NCBI GenBank assembly: GCA_009746045.1
Contig: RPFO01000079.1
Coordinates: forward strand, 2,501 to 47,500
Direction of reading: 5' to 3'
Source of the DNA: Mesostigma viride
Lineage: Eukaryota > Streptophyta > Mesostigmatophyceae > Mesostigmatales > Mesostigmataceae
DNA: 45,000 nucleotides
This document shows positions 27,358 to 38,414 of the stretch, piece by piece (within the stretch, counting starts at the first letter, position 1; each line of letters starts with the position of its first letter). The notes under the pieces are model-generated. The model searched no databases. It was not told the origin of the DNA and saw nothing but the letters and a program-made list of their open reading frames with translations. The position numbers and the translations under genes are program-made.

Positions 27358-30300
27358 ATGGATCCAGTGGGTGGTAACATGTCGCCTATACCTACCAACA
27401 CTCCTACTATGAGTAATAATAATATTAACCCCTAAATGGTCTTGCGGCCGATTTTCCGCCAAAAATCGAGTTCCAGCCGATGCATCGGCCCCTTCTCGGG
27501 CGACCAAATGCCGCGAAAACTATTGAGAATTAGGAAACGTTTAGCTGAGAAGATCGAAAGTTTATAAAATACTCTAAAGCATGGTATATGGGTTTGCATA
27601 CTTCTGACAAAGTTATAGAGGTGTTCTGGCCGGTCAAAGTACAAGGGGTCAGGGTACTTTTTCACGTACAACGTGCATTCCGGAAAACGACGACCTGGCC
27701 ATGGCGGCTTGCGCCCACGCATGGCATTTACGTTTTCGTTCGAATTTTCTGACCAAACTTAGGATATTGATTTTATACGTCCTAAAGATCATACAGGCCA
27801 ATTTCTGGCTCGCGGGAATGCCATTTGATAGGTGTCGGCAGCGTTCTTGCTGGAAAAAACTGCGATCAGGCCGGACGATAGAAACGTTGACAGCAATACC
27901 TTTCCGGCGTATTTTAAAGGATATATCGGTTTCTTTGTACTTTTTATGATACATACTAGTCGTTAATGTGCAAGGGTGGCCAGAAATCGCCGAATCCAGC
28001 GACCATGCTGCACAACTTTGGTGTGCCGAAATGCGCCATTTTGCGGCCACCGCCTGGGCCAAGGTAACGCCATCCATGCCTGGTAAAGCTTAAGCATCGT
28101 TTTCCTATCGATGTTTGACGTTTATATATACGTTCTAGCTTGTGTAGCACATTCTTTTTGCATTATTCATGCTCTTTCTTGACCCTGGCCTGGCCCCTTT
28201 CTAAAACACCCTTCTTAGATGCTTCCCTCAGTCAGTTGACCTGCCACAGGGTGATGGTGATAAGTTTTAGAGGCTGTATGGGTTTGAATACCTCCATATA
28301 TGTTTGTTATACATTTCCCATACACATATTGCATGAGTGTGAGGCAGTTGGCTGGTCTCTGTGGCATCATCAAGCACGTAACTGGTGAGTAAAAGCTTCC
28401 CATTGACAGCATGTGCCACCAGGTGTGCTGGCCATCACCTGGCAAGCTATAGCAGCTTAGGCCTAGTTTATCCTTGCTAGGGCAGGCTGAAATAGGCTCA
28501 ACATCACTAGTTTGTTGGTGGCTGCCTCCTAGAATGCATGCCTTGCGTAGGGTATCCGTACCACGTTACCTACGTGCATGGACAAGGTAGCACCTGCACA
28601 TAGGTGCCATGTAAGGGCAGTGTGATGATGCAGTTATGTTTCCCCATCATTGTGGAAGGGAAATGTATTGTTTGGCATGGTTGGTGGCCATATTAGTAGG
28701 TAGTATGCCCACCCTTACCCCCTTGGTTGCTTTTTACCAACGGTACCCCTATGGGCTGTACTGGGTGTAACTGCTGGTATACCCACCCAAATGATGACCC
28801 CAATGGCTCAAACTGTTCAGCAACTAATTGTTTATCATCCCTGAAGTGGTAGGTGCCTAGGTCTTATAACATAATTCAAAATGCACATTCTACCAAAAAT
28901 GAAAACGCGCGTCTTGACCCCCCTGACTTTGACGGCAGTTATATATGGCCTACCCTGCATATATGTGAGGTTGTGATATACCAACCCGAAGGGCAACTCA
29001 TGGACATGCTTGGCCCCCAAGGACAGCCATTGGATATGGGTAGGTTGGATGGCATCTGGTTTGCAAAATTGTGAAGATCCAGCCGATTTATCGGCAGGAT
29101 CTCAGACCATTTAGGGGTTAATACTAACAACCATAACAACAATCGTGGTAACCGACGGGACTCACTTGAAACGGTGCACCATCTCACTCCTCAAGGTAAT
29201 CTGCGTACCTCACCTCCTTCTCCTGTTACTGGTGGTCGCCGTCGTCCCTCACTTACCCCTCCTACCTATGAACAACGTATGCATGTCAGATTTAGTGATG
29301 ACCCTTCCCTTACCCTGAACCAGGCCCCTGCCCCTCCTGCAACCTTGGCTCAACCCCCAGCAGGTCCTCACTAACTAACAATGTTGCTAGGCCTCCTTCC
29401 CACCCTGTGCCTTCCATGCCTGCTTTTAACACGGGTCGTGCCTCTGCCCCTGTCGGCCCTTCTGGGCGCCCTAGTGCAGTTCCCTTTTACCCACCTGCTT
29501 CCTGGTCCTACCCTGAGACGGCCTATGAGGCAGCCCAGGTCCCTACCCGTGTGGCTGATTTAGAAGTTAATAGTGATTTCAGCACCATGCCTCTAGATGA
29601 CAGAAATTATGATCATTTTGCCTACTCCTCTCTTCGTGAGCAATATACTGTCCCCTTCTCTATGGGCACCAGCCTGAAACGGTGGCCCCTTCTAGACCCC
29701 TACCCAAGACTTTTCCTCTTCCTTCCTTCTATCCCGCTTATGTAGCAGTGGAAGATAGTGGCCCTATGGGAAAAACTGACTCTTCTAATCCCCCTAAGCC
29801 CCCTGCTCTTCCCCTCTTTGCTAACCTTCCCAAGCTGGATGTCAAGTCTACCCCTCAACAGTTTTTCACCTTTATTATGTTGCTTACCCAGAACACAGAG
29901 TCGTGGCAGAATCATAATAGATGGCGTCTCTCTGATGCTGTATTAGTTCCTCACTATCTTACAACCTGCATTACTCCTGAGCTTGCTAACCTCATTCAGT
30001 GTGAGTCTTTGGCCTCTCATGCCTACCCTAACTCTGTAGCAGAATTGTTTAAGCGTTTAGAGAACCATTTAGTCCCTCCTGATTCAGATTGGCAGGATAG
30101 ATTAGCCTTTGGTACCTTGCAGCAGGGTACTAAATCATTTAAGGAGTATATGAAAGAGTTTGATGCTCAGATGGTACGAATTAGGGATTTGTCGGGTGCA
30201 GAAGTACGTGCTCGCTTCCTCCAAGGCCTCAGTAGACCTTTATTACGTGAAGTCAAGCGCCAGTTCTCTGCCTACCGTTTTACTGATCTGCCCCTCAAGC

Positions 30301-30797
30301 ATGTGCGCCAGCATCTCTTGCGAGTAGCAGATTTCTTCACCACTCCTTCTCTCCTACCCGTTCCCGTATTAATAATATTATCCTTACCCCTGAGGAGGAG
30401 AACTCCTATGTAGAAGAATTAGATATCTGTGTTGCTGATCTTCAGCTCTTGATGTCTCTCATATCACATGCTATCATTGTAAGGAAGTAGGTCATCTTAA
30501 ACGTGAGTGCCCCAAGTTCCTTTCGGGTGCTCCCCCTCATCCCGACGCTCGCCCTCCTCGTACCCCTCAGCGTGCTCCTATTCGTCCTACTTCAGGACGC
30601 ATTCCCTCAGCTACCCCTAGTAGGCTGAATGCTGTGCAGGCAGGACCCCCAGGGTTCCCCTATGATAATCAGGCTCCCGCACCCTCTTCGCTCCCTCGTG
30701 ACCCTCCAGCAGTGGCTTTTTCGCCAGGGTCTTCTTCGGGGTTAGTTCCTATGGATTTGGGGGGGAGGGGGAACAGTAGGCCTGTCAGCCGGGGGTA
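27358..30797 (+). pseudogene. Chromovirus B Gag, interrupted by the piggyBac-type element
   Basis: ATG at 27358 starts MDPVGGNM and a Pro/Asn-rich N-terminus that is cut at 27428 and resumes at 29118. Removal of the insertion and one TTAA restores the frame. Further on is a Retrotrans_gag capsid (LAFGTLQQGTKSFKEYMKEF, then VRARFLQGLSRPLLREVK at about 30110-30255). A zinc knuckle CYHCKEVGHLKREC starts at 30469. The path needs -1 changes near 29365, 29690, 30360 and 30440. The Gag frame ends at 30797, while the pol frame is open from about 30757, at a run of seven Gs. Confidence 0.85.
27429..29117. mobile_element. piggyBac-type element, 1689 bp, non-autonomous
   Basis: Ends CCCCTAAATGGTCT...AGACCATTTAGGGG are perfect inverted repeats, flanked by TTAA at 27425-27428 and 29118-29121. 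TTAA duplication with C-rich ends is diagnostic of piggyBac. Just inside both ends are small hairpins containing CCGAT...ATCGG. No DDE transposase motif was found. Several modest minus-strand frames at 27432-28150 and a plus-strand frame at 28853-29074 have no recognised domain. It may be a deletion derivative or carry captured DNA. Confidence 0.9.
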
Positions 30798-32632
30798 ACC
30801 TGGACAGGTCCTTAGATAGTACCCCAGATAAAAATTTTTGCCTGCCTGTTTTTATAACCTCTGTAGGAGCTGAATCTTCCCTACCACTACGTGTGCGTCC
30901 TCTTATGTTCTTGAATGGTGGTTTAACCGTCCCTCACACTGTTGTAGACCCTTTCTTGCATGCTGATGAACTCTTGAATGTCTCTGTGTTGGTAGATAGC
31001 GGTGCGGCTAGCTCCTTTGTGAGCGAGGCCCTAGTTAGGCGTTTAGGACTAGTCCCTACCCCTCACACCAAACCTGTCACTGTTCATTATGCTGATGGTC
31101 GCACCAGTCATTCCCCGGGTACGGTGTCCCTTCCCCTGGTCATACAAGGACGTACTGTCAACCTGACGGCCACTATAGGCCCTATCACTACCGCTGATGT
31201 ATTACTAGGATTAGATTGGCACCAGGATAATAAGATTACTATTAATTATGATACCATGGTCATTTGGTTTCCAGATAGCTCTTACTGGGTACCGGAACGT
31301 CATTATAGATTGGAAAATTTATCCTTGGTAGATATTACTCCTCCTACACCTGTTGATCCTCCTGTAAGACCTATACCTGAAGTATTAATGTCCAATGATG
31401 AGTTGCGTTCTGAACTAAAGGAATATGGATATTTATTATGTATGTTCCTTCAGTTAGAAGTACAGGAGATACCTATCACTAATAATAGTGTGGATATAGA
31501 TATAAACACAGTGGATACAATAGGAGTGGGATTTACTGAAAATGAAATAGTAAGATACATGGCTGTGATAGATTCCTCAAAAGTTTTTGAAGAAAAGACT
31601 CCTTCTTATCCTCCTCCTCGTTCTGTTTTACACCGTGTAGTTATCAAGGACGGTGCAGTTCCTACGCACTCTCCGATGTATAGAATGGGCCCTACCGAGT
31701 TAAAGGAACTAAAACAGATTTTAGTGTCACTATTAGAAGCAGGATTGATAGAGCCTAGTAACTCTCCCTACTCAGCTGGTGTCCTGTTAGTTCCTAAGCC
31801 AAATGGCAAGTTTCGCCTAGTTACTGATTATAGGAAGTTGAATGATATTACTGTGAAGTCTAAATACCCTCTACCTCGTATTGATGATATATTTAATAAG
31901 GTTAAAGGTTCCACTTGTTTCACAGTACTGGATTGTGCGGATGGTTTTTGGCAGTTGCGGATAGCTCCTGAGGATTGCCATAAAACCGCCTTTGCTACCC
32001 CTTTTGGTCATTACCAGTTTAGAGTAGCGGCTATGGGACTCTGTAACTCGCCTGCCTCTTTTCAAATGTTAATGAATGAAGTGCTTAGACCTGTTATGGG
32101 AAATTCTCACCTTCCTCAGGTGTCCTCTGATTTAAAGGATCCTTCCTTCTCCTCTGTTTCTTTATCTGAGCATGACCGTTCTTGTGCTCAAGCTTACTTA
32201 GATGATATTCTTATTTACTCTCCTGATTTTGAAACGCACCTACGTGATTTAAAGAAAGTATTAGAAATAATGGCTGAAAATTCTTTGTGGGCGCGCCGTG
32301 CTAAAGTTCGTTCGGGTAGGAGTGTCCCATTTTTAGGGCACGTTCTGTCAGATGCCGGGGTCGCTACCGACCCGGATAAAACTAAGTCAATTCAGGAATG
32401 GCCTACTCCTACCGACGTTAAAGGTGTACGTAGTTTTCTAGGAATTGCTTCTTACTATAGGCGTTTTATCCCGCGTTTCGCAACTATAGCAGCCCCTATT
32501 AATCATTTATTAAAGAAGGATATCCCCTTTGTTTGGAGTAGTGAATGTCAGTCGGCTTTTCAGTGTCTAAAATCCCTACTCCTTTCCCCTCCTGTACTCA
32601 TCCTACCGGATACTACTAAACCCTTTGTGTAG
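30757..32632 (+). CDS. Chromovirus B protease and reverse transcriptase
   Basis: The frame is open from the G7 run upstream of the first ATG (30893). Protease: VLVDSGAASSFV (Asp codon at 30995) and VLLGLDW. RT: FRLVTDYRKLN, FTVLDCADGFWQL, AAMGLCNSPASF and YLDD near 32200. Sequence is close to chromovirus A throughout but with A/T-ended codons. The frame stops at TAG 32630-32632 within the PFVVATDAS block, where three single bases appear to be missing within 35 bases compared with chromovirus A (in GTGTAG, AAGTAG and AGGGGC); the net shift of three brings the next segment back in frame. Confidence 0.9.
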
Positions 32633-33225
32633 CTACAGATGCTAGTAAGTAGCTATAGGGGCGTCCTTCTCCAGGATCAGGGTCAGGGCTTACAGCCAAT
32701 TGAGTATATCTCTAGGACAATGCTCCCTGCGGAGCGTAACTATCCCGTACACCAGCAGGAACTCTTAGCGGTGGTGTATTGTTGCCACGCGTGGCAGCAC
32801 TTTCTTAAAGGTGCTCAATTTGATGTCTGCCTGAATGAACCCTGTGAGCTAGATCCTTATAGGTTAGTTATCCAAACGGATCACCGTCCCCTTACCCATC
32901 TTCTCTCCCAACCCAACCTTACCCCTCGGCAAGCGCGCTGGATGGAATTTTTAGCACAGTTTTCCCCTTTTAAACTTCAGTATGTTAAGGGTGTAGATAA
33001 CATAGTACCAGATGCACTCTCTCGTCGTGCAGATTACTCCTTTTTCGAGGACCTTGATGTTCTCAATACTACTCTAGTTCCTACTACTATGGGTGTAACC
33101 CCTTATGGTGAACTACCTGATGATGAATCCTATGCCTACCTCTTTCATACAGCTGTTCGCATGCCTGATCTCCTTTCTCACGTAGGACTCTCTCTCCCGT
33201 GTGAGGCCCTTCCCGTGGCCTCGGT
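32633..33225 (+). CDS. Chromovirus B RNase H
   Basis: Continues the same frame as RT: GVLLQDQGQGLQPIEYIS, NYPVHQQELLAVVYCCHAW, TDHRPLTHLL and VPDALSRRADY. It degrades the RNA strand during reverse transcription. The frame changes by -1 at the seven-G run 33226-33232. Confidence 0.88.
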
Positions 33226-34195
33226 GGGGGGGAGGGGAAAAATAAAATTTCTATACCGCTTAGCCATATAGCGACTAGGTCAGGAAAGTCTTATGAAAAC
33301 ATAGTCCCTCTAGGACCTCCCCTTCTCTTTGGCAAGGCGGTAGGAGATCTCTTTAAACCTGTTCTGGATACCTCTGTAGCGATGCCTACCTCTGATCTTG
33401 AACGCCTTATTAGTAGATTTACGGCCACTGAGCCGGAAGCATTAGCTGCCATTGCTGCACATCCCCAACAATTAGGCAAGCACCCTTGTAAATTTGTAGG
33501 TGGGTTTTTATATGTGCAGATAGCAGATTCTCCCCCTCAATGGCGCCTGTATGTCCCTCCTATCTGTCGCTCCTCCTTGCTCTTTGAGTTGCATGACTTA
33601 GCTGCTCATCAGGGTGGTAAACGGGTACGGGACCTAGTAGCCCGCTCTTATTACTGGCCTTCCCTTTATAAGGATGTAGATGAGTATGTTAGAACTTGTC
33701 AATCTTGCCAGGAGATGAAACCCAATAACGTAGGACAGATAGCAGAACCTAGGACCTTGCCTGACCCCATCATGCCGTGGGATTCTATCATGATGGATTT
33801 TGTAGGACCTTTTAGAAAGAATGATAGGGGCAATGCCCAGATCCTTGTGTTCATAGATCGTTTTACTCGTATGTGCCATCTCGTGCCGTGTCCTTTAGAA
33901 CTCACAGCACGTGATTGCGCACGCCTATACCTCAATAATGTATACAGATATCATGGTTTGAGTAGGCAGTTTATTAGTGATAAGGATAAGTTATTTACCT
34001 CAGATTTTTGGCAGCAGTTTTTCGCTGCCATCGGTACCAAGGTTACCTACGGTACTGCCTACCACTCCTCCTCCTCTCATTTAGTAGAGCGTCTTAATAG
34101 GGTAGTGGAAGAAGCGCTTAGGCACTATGTTAATGGCTCGGGAAGTGATTGGGAGGATTATTTATGTTTGGTAGAGTTCTCCCTCAACAATTGCC
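33226..34195 (+). CDS. Chromovirus B integrase, zinc region and catalytic core
   Basis: After a linker, the HHCC region (LHDLAAHQGG, CQSCQ), then Asp in MMDFVGPF, Asp in ISDKDKLF and Glu in HLVERLNRV. All catalytic residues are present. The frame changes by -1 near 34195, where CAGCTG has one G fewer than the expected CAG-GCTG; the core continues as AAHGYTPFFL. Confidence 0.9.
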
Positions 34196-34907
34196 CCCAG
34201 CTGCGCATGGATATACGCCCTTCTTCCTAGATACTGGTAGACAGCCTCTTACCCCTACCTCTCTCTTAGCTAGTCCTCTACGGGACAAGGATGATGTGTC
34301 CCGAGATACTGTAGAAGGTGTACAGTCCTTACTAGATAGAATGAAAACTGCTCATGACCACGCGATCTCAGGGTACCAAAAAGCTCAGTCTAAGTACCTT
34401 GCTAGGTTGCGTGCCTCCTTAGATAGAAGAGCACCTGAGATAGAAATAGGAGATCTAGTATTAGTAGAAGGCCCCCGTGTTGGCCGTTTTGCTCATAAGT
34501 TTGAAGCAGAACTTAAGGTCAAACTTAGGCCCGCCTTCTTAGGACCCTTCCATGTTTTGTCTAGAGTAGGAAATTTCTTATATAAAGTCGATATCCCTAC
34601 CTCTTGGCAGACACATTCAAACACCTTCCATAGGAGCCAGCTGAAACTGTACCACCCTAGTACGTTCGCTGGTAGAGAGCTAGCGCCTGCCCCTTTAGAG
34701 CATAACCCTGACACTGGGGAAGTAGAAGACGAAGTAGAAAGCATCGTGGCCCATAGAGATATCAAAAAGGGCCGCGGTACCCAGCGTCAGTATAAAGTGA
34801 AGTGGATGTATGCTCGTAGTGAAGTAGATAAGGTCTGGTATACGGAGAGTGAGCTAGATGGGTGTAGTCGCCTGCTGCAGGAATATAAAACCCTGCACAA
34901 GCTCTAG
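34196..34907 (+). CDS. Chromovirus B integrase C-terminus and chromodomain
   Basis: AAHGYTPFFLDTGR closes the core. The GPY/F-type module (LRPAFLGPFHVL) follows, and then a chromodomain (EDEVESIVAHRDI, QYKVKWMYARSE, VWYTESELDG). Ends at TAG 34905-34907. Confidence 0.9.
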
Positions 34908-34983
34908 TTGTAGGCCTTCTCCTCTCTTATGTTATGTCTGCTGTCGACGGGTGGTTGGTTGTCCCCTCCCCTCCGCAGCCGTC

Positions 34984-36360
34984 ATGTCAGAGCCTACCCC
35001 TCCGGCTGAGAGCCCGCTGCCGTCCCTGCCCCTACCGGACCCTGAGCTGTACTTCGAGGCCCTTCCGGGCCGTTGGGTGTCACGGTCCAGTTTCCGGGTG
35101 GCGTCGTGCAGCCGGCCCTCCAGGCCCAGCATGCGGGTTTAGTCAGGGCGGCTCTCTTCGGGGTCACGTGGTACGGTCCCTCCCCTGCTGAACCGCACCA
35201 GCTTGTTTTGCACGGGTTCGACGATGCCGGCACTGTTTGCTAGAATGTGGCTCCAGCTGTCCAGCCTTGGGACAGATAGCTGCGGTTCTCCAGTGCCCCA
35301 GGGTGTTTTCCTACCTTTCTACCCCTGTGGGCCGCTCCTGCCTACGGGATGTGTTCCCCTGGCTTCCGGCCGAGGGTGATGCGGAAATAGATGAGAACCC
35401 CTGCGACCTTCTACGGGCAGTAGAGTTCATGGAGATAGCAGACCAGACAGCGGGCGTAGGATTGGGCGACCCTACTCCTACGGACGCGCCGGTAGAGGCA
35501 CAGTATTCTCCTGAGTATTCGGCCTCCCCTGCGGCGTCCTCCTCTTCAGTGTCGGCGCCTTCCCCTGTCCCGTCTTCACCGAGGTCGGTCCTGTGCGCAT
35601 CGGTGGAGCCTACCCCTTTGGGCTCTGGTCGTGAGCCTGATCCTCTTTCGGCGACAGTTTCTGCGATGCAGGCGCAGATCCAGTCCCTGACGGCGGCCTT
35701 CGGGGCCTTCATGGCGGCCCAGGCGCACGCTCCAGCCACGCCAGGTGGGGTGTCTGCCGCAGCTGTGCCCCCTTCCCCTTCGGTCGCCTCGACGTCTACG
35801 GGTCCGTCTGTGCCGCGCGAGCCCTCGGCGGCTGCGGTTCCCTCTGTTGCTGCGGCTCCTACGCCTTCGGCTACCTCTGCGCCTGCTACTGACGTACCTG
35901 CGCCTCGGCGCGAGTCCACCGTCCCAGCGGCCGCGCCCGTCGCCGCCGCGTCCGAGCCGCCCACCACGTCAGCGCCGCCCTCGCGGGGTTTCTTCAGCGA
36001 CCCGGGCGGTCTTCCCAGGCTTTGGGAGGGCGGTCCTCCGCAGAGGATCCCGGTGCCTGACTGGAGCTTGGACGGTAACCAGTCGTATGCCGGATTGCCT
36101 GTCCCCACGGGCCCTATTTTCAACATGTGGCCTGGTGGTGCTCCGCCCCCAGAGACCGGCGCGCCAGTTGCGGAGGCGGGTCCGTCGCGACCCCCTGCGG
36201 CATCGGGTCCGACGCGGCCCCCTGTTGTACCGGCGCCGTCTGCGTCTGTGCCGGTTCCTACCCCTTCGTCGGCCCCTGTCCCTTCGGCCCCGCGGTCTTT
36301 GGCTGCGGTTGTTCGGTCCAGTGGCTCTGACCCGCGCCCACCCGCGCTGCCGATTCCCTT
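34984..36360 (+). pseudogene. Chromovirus B extra ORF, N-terminal and Pro/Ser-rich part
   Basis: ATG at 34984, 77 bases after pol, starts MSEPTPPAESPL. Protein-like sequence follows through two -1 frame changes (about 35090 and 35220) into CGSSCPALGQIAAVLQ and PRVFSYLSTPVGRSCLR. This block matches the chromovirus A extra ORF. A long low-complexity Pro/Ser/Ala/Val tract follows, holding a short coiled-coil (MQAQIQSLTAAFGAFMAAQ at about 35668). Function unknown. No transmembrane segment or signal peptide. Confidence 0.55.
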
Positions 36361-37304
36361 CGGGAGTTGTCAGAGGGCGATCGGGATCGGGCCCCTTCTG
36401 TGGTGCATGCGACTCCGGAGTCGCGCGACACGCCTGTCTTTGGGTACGGTATGTCTGCGCTCGCCTGCCGCCAGTGTGACCTGCCGCGCGCCTCCGCCGA
36501 GCTTGCCATTTCGCCCATGTCCTACGGGTTCTCCCAGGTGTGTCGGGCGCCGCGGGACCGTGGCCTACCAGTTGAGACTGATCGGCCTCCTTTCGACATG
36601 GTTATTTTAGCTGATCCGGTGTTCCAGGGTGAGATCCTGGTTCGGCGCGTCCTGTATCGCTGGGCTAGGCGCCACAATGACTTGGACACCTACGGCGGGT
36701 TCCAGTGGGCTTACCCTCCGCCTCTGGGCATTATGGCCTCAGATGCCCTTACGGTAGAGTTTCCTGCGGTGCCGGGTGCCACGTACAGCACGGTCCTTCA
36801 GCCCATCCTAGAGTGGGATGCCCGTCGTCCAGCGCCCATCCCGGGCCAGGGTTTGGACTCTCGGGGTCATCCTCCTCCCCGGGCTAGCGACTACCTCGAG
36901 ACGTTCGGGTCGCGACAGTGTGCCCGTCGGTGGCGCTCCCGTGAGATTCGGCATATCCGGTTGTGGCCGTCCAACGTGGAGCCCCTGGTAGATCTGTTTT
37001 CCCGACGGGTATGCGCCCTCGGATCCGGTACCATCGCCTGCTCCTGCGGGCTCTCTGCCTGATCGCGGTAGAGCCTTTCCTACGCCTCTTTGCCTGTGGT
37101 TTCCTGGACTGGGCCCGGGGCCAGGTCGTTCTTACGCAGCATAGGTATTACTGGGCCTTCCTGGGTCTTTTTCCTGACGGCGTGTGGGCCGATGTTTTCC
37201 TCACTGTAGATAGGCACGACAATGCTGAGGATGTGTCTCACTACCAGGCGTACCTGGATGTCCTGCTGGCCTCCCGTGGTACCTACCAGACGGATGGCCA
37301 TTAG
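36361..37304 (+). pseudogene. Chromovirus B extra ORF, C-terminal part
   Basis: Continues in the -1 frame (ELSEGDRDRAPSVV, PFDMVILADPVFQ, RRVLYRWARRHNDLD) and, after another -1 change near 37000, ends with EPFLRLFACGFLDWARGQ and a stop at 37302-37304. PFDMV and EPFLRLF have weak counterparts in the same order in chromovirus A (DYDLV, PEYLAAF). This looks like one protein of about 750 residues broken by frame changes. Confidence 0.5.
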
Positions 37305-37662
37305 ATAGAGGGCCTTAGGCCCGACCTGAGGGTGTTGTCCCTCCGGTATATAGAGTCGCCCTCACGTTCTGGCCAGTTGACTGGTCGTTCTTGGTCCTTG
37401 GTGCTGATTTGTTTACTCTGTGTGTCCTGCCCAGTGCCGTTCCCCCCGGCAAGGACTTTGTTCCAGGCAGTTAGGGGAACCTACCACCAGGCTTGGTGCT
37501 GGCTAACCCTACACCTCCCGGCGTGGTGGTGGAGACCGTGTGAACTATTGGTGCTTTGTATCTTGGATGGCCTGCCGATTGTGTTGGTGTGTGCTGGGTG
37601 CATTAGGTTTCCTACTCCTTTGTTTCCTCCCTGTGCGTAGGGAGAGGGCTCCCTACCTTTGT
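37305..37662. other. 3' untranslated region of chromovirus B
   Basis: No convincing ORF. Ends at the polypurine tract. Confidence 0.6.
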
Positions 37663-37672
37663 GGGGGGGAGG
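37663..37672 (+). promoter_or_regulatory. Polypurine tract of chromovirus B
   Basis: GGGGGGGAGG directly before the 3' LTR. Near-identical G7-A-G tracts lie at 30759-30771 and 33226-33237 inside the element. Confidence 0.9.
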
Positions 37673-38121
37673 TGTTACGTCGCGTAACAATTCGTTGTAG
37701 TTACGGACGTAAATTAGGTCTTTTGCCTCGGTTGTCCCTAGGTTTACGTGTAGCTCCTACCGGGACACTATTGTCCTCGTAACAGTACCGTGGTACATTG
37801 GGTGCCTTTGGGGCGCCGCGCCGCGTACTTTACTAGTGGTCCTGATCCTTTGGTAGAATGTAGTGGACCAGCTTGCATCTGTAGATGTAGTGGACCAGCG
37901 TGCATCTGTAGGCGAGGGCCATGTCGGCCCGAGCGTGTTGGACCGTTGGTGACCATTTATGCACGTTCTACCCCTCGTGTGTGCACTCGGCGTGTGTTAA
38001 ATGAATTAACACATATAGGCTTGGGTCACGGCAGTGTAGTTGTGTTTCCTTCCTCTTTTCCTGGAATAAACGGGTTGTGTAAATGGCTTATGGCGTATTA
38101 TAGCAACACTTACGTTAATGC
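37673..38121 (+). repeat. 3' LTR of chromovirus B (449 bp)
   Basis: Lacks the four bases GATC found in the 5' LTR. The right boundary is uncertain by about 13 bases. Confidence 0.9.
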
Positions 38122-38414
38122 GTTCATGATGCAAGAGTTCCAAGGCGCGAAAATTATGCCGAGCTATGGCTGCCGAGAATGCTCATAACTTTCGACTCAG
38201 GCCATGAAATTTAGTCGGGTTTGTTGCATTCGACTCGTCTTTTGACGACGAACATGCTGGTATAATTTCCGGCAGCTATCGTCCCCGATTTCGTACGTTC
38301 TCGACCTCGGCCTGCCCAGAAGATATCGCTATTTTCGACTCGATATGGCGGCATCCTCTTCGTGAATAGCACGCCTGCGCCCCCCGCCCAGCATTCGACA
38401 TCTTCCCCGTAGCT

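Larger units (their letters stand above)
25730..38121 (+). mobile_element. Chromovirus B (Ty3/gypsy) with viroplasmin-like ORF and piggyBac-type insertion
   Basis: LTRs at 25730-26182 and 37673-38121 enclose, in order: a Gly/Arg-rich ORF, a hybrid-binding-domain ORF, gag with zinc knuckle, protease, RT, RNase H, integrase, chromodomain, an extra ORF and a polypurine tract. The RT and integrase are close to those of chromovirus A, but codons are A/T-ended. No target duplication was found (left flank GGTTAT, right flank GTTCAT). About 13 frame changes are needed to read gag, pol and the extra ORF, nearly all -1. Confidence 0.9.

Noticed and set aside
27649-28077. piggyBac transposase
   Set aside because: The 142-codon minus frame has no DDE or Cys-rich C-terminal motif.
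35745-36479. 244-codon Leu/Arg-rich plus ORF
   Set aside because: It is a shadow frame of the Pro/Ser-rich extra ORF.
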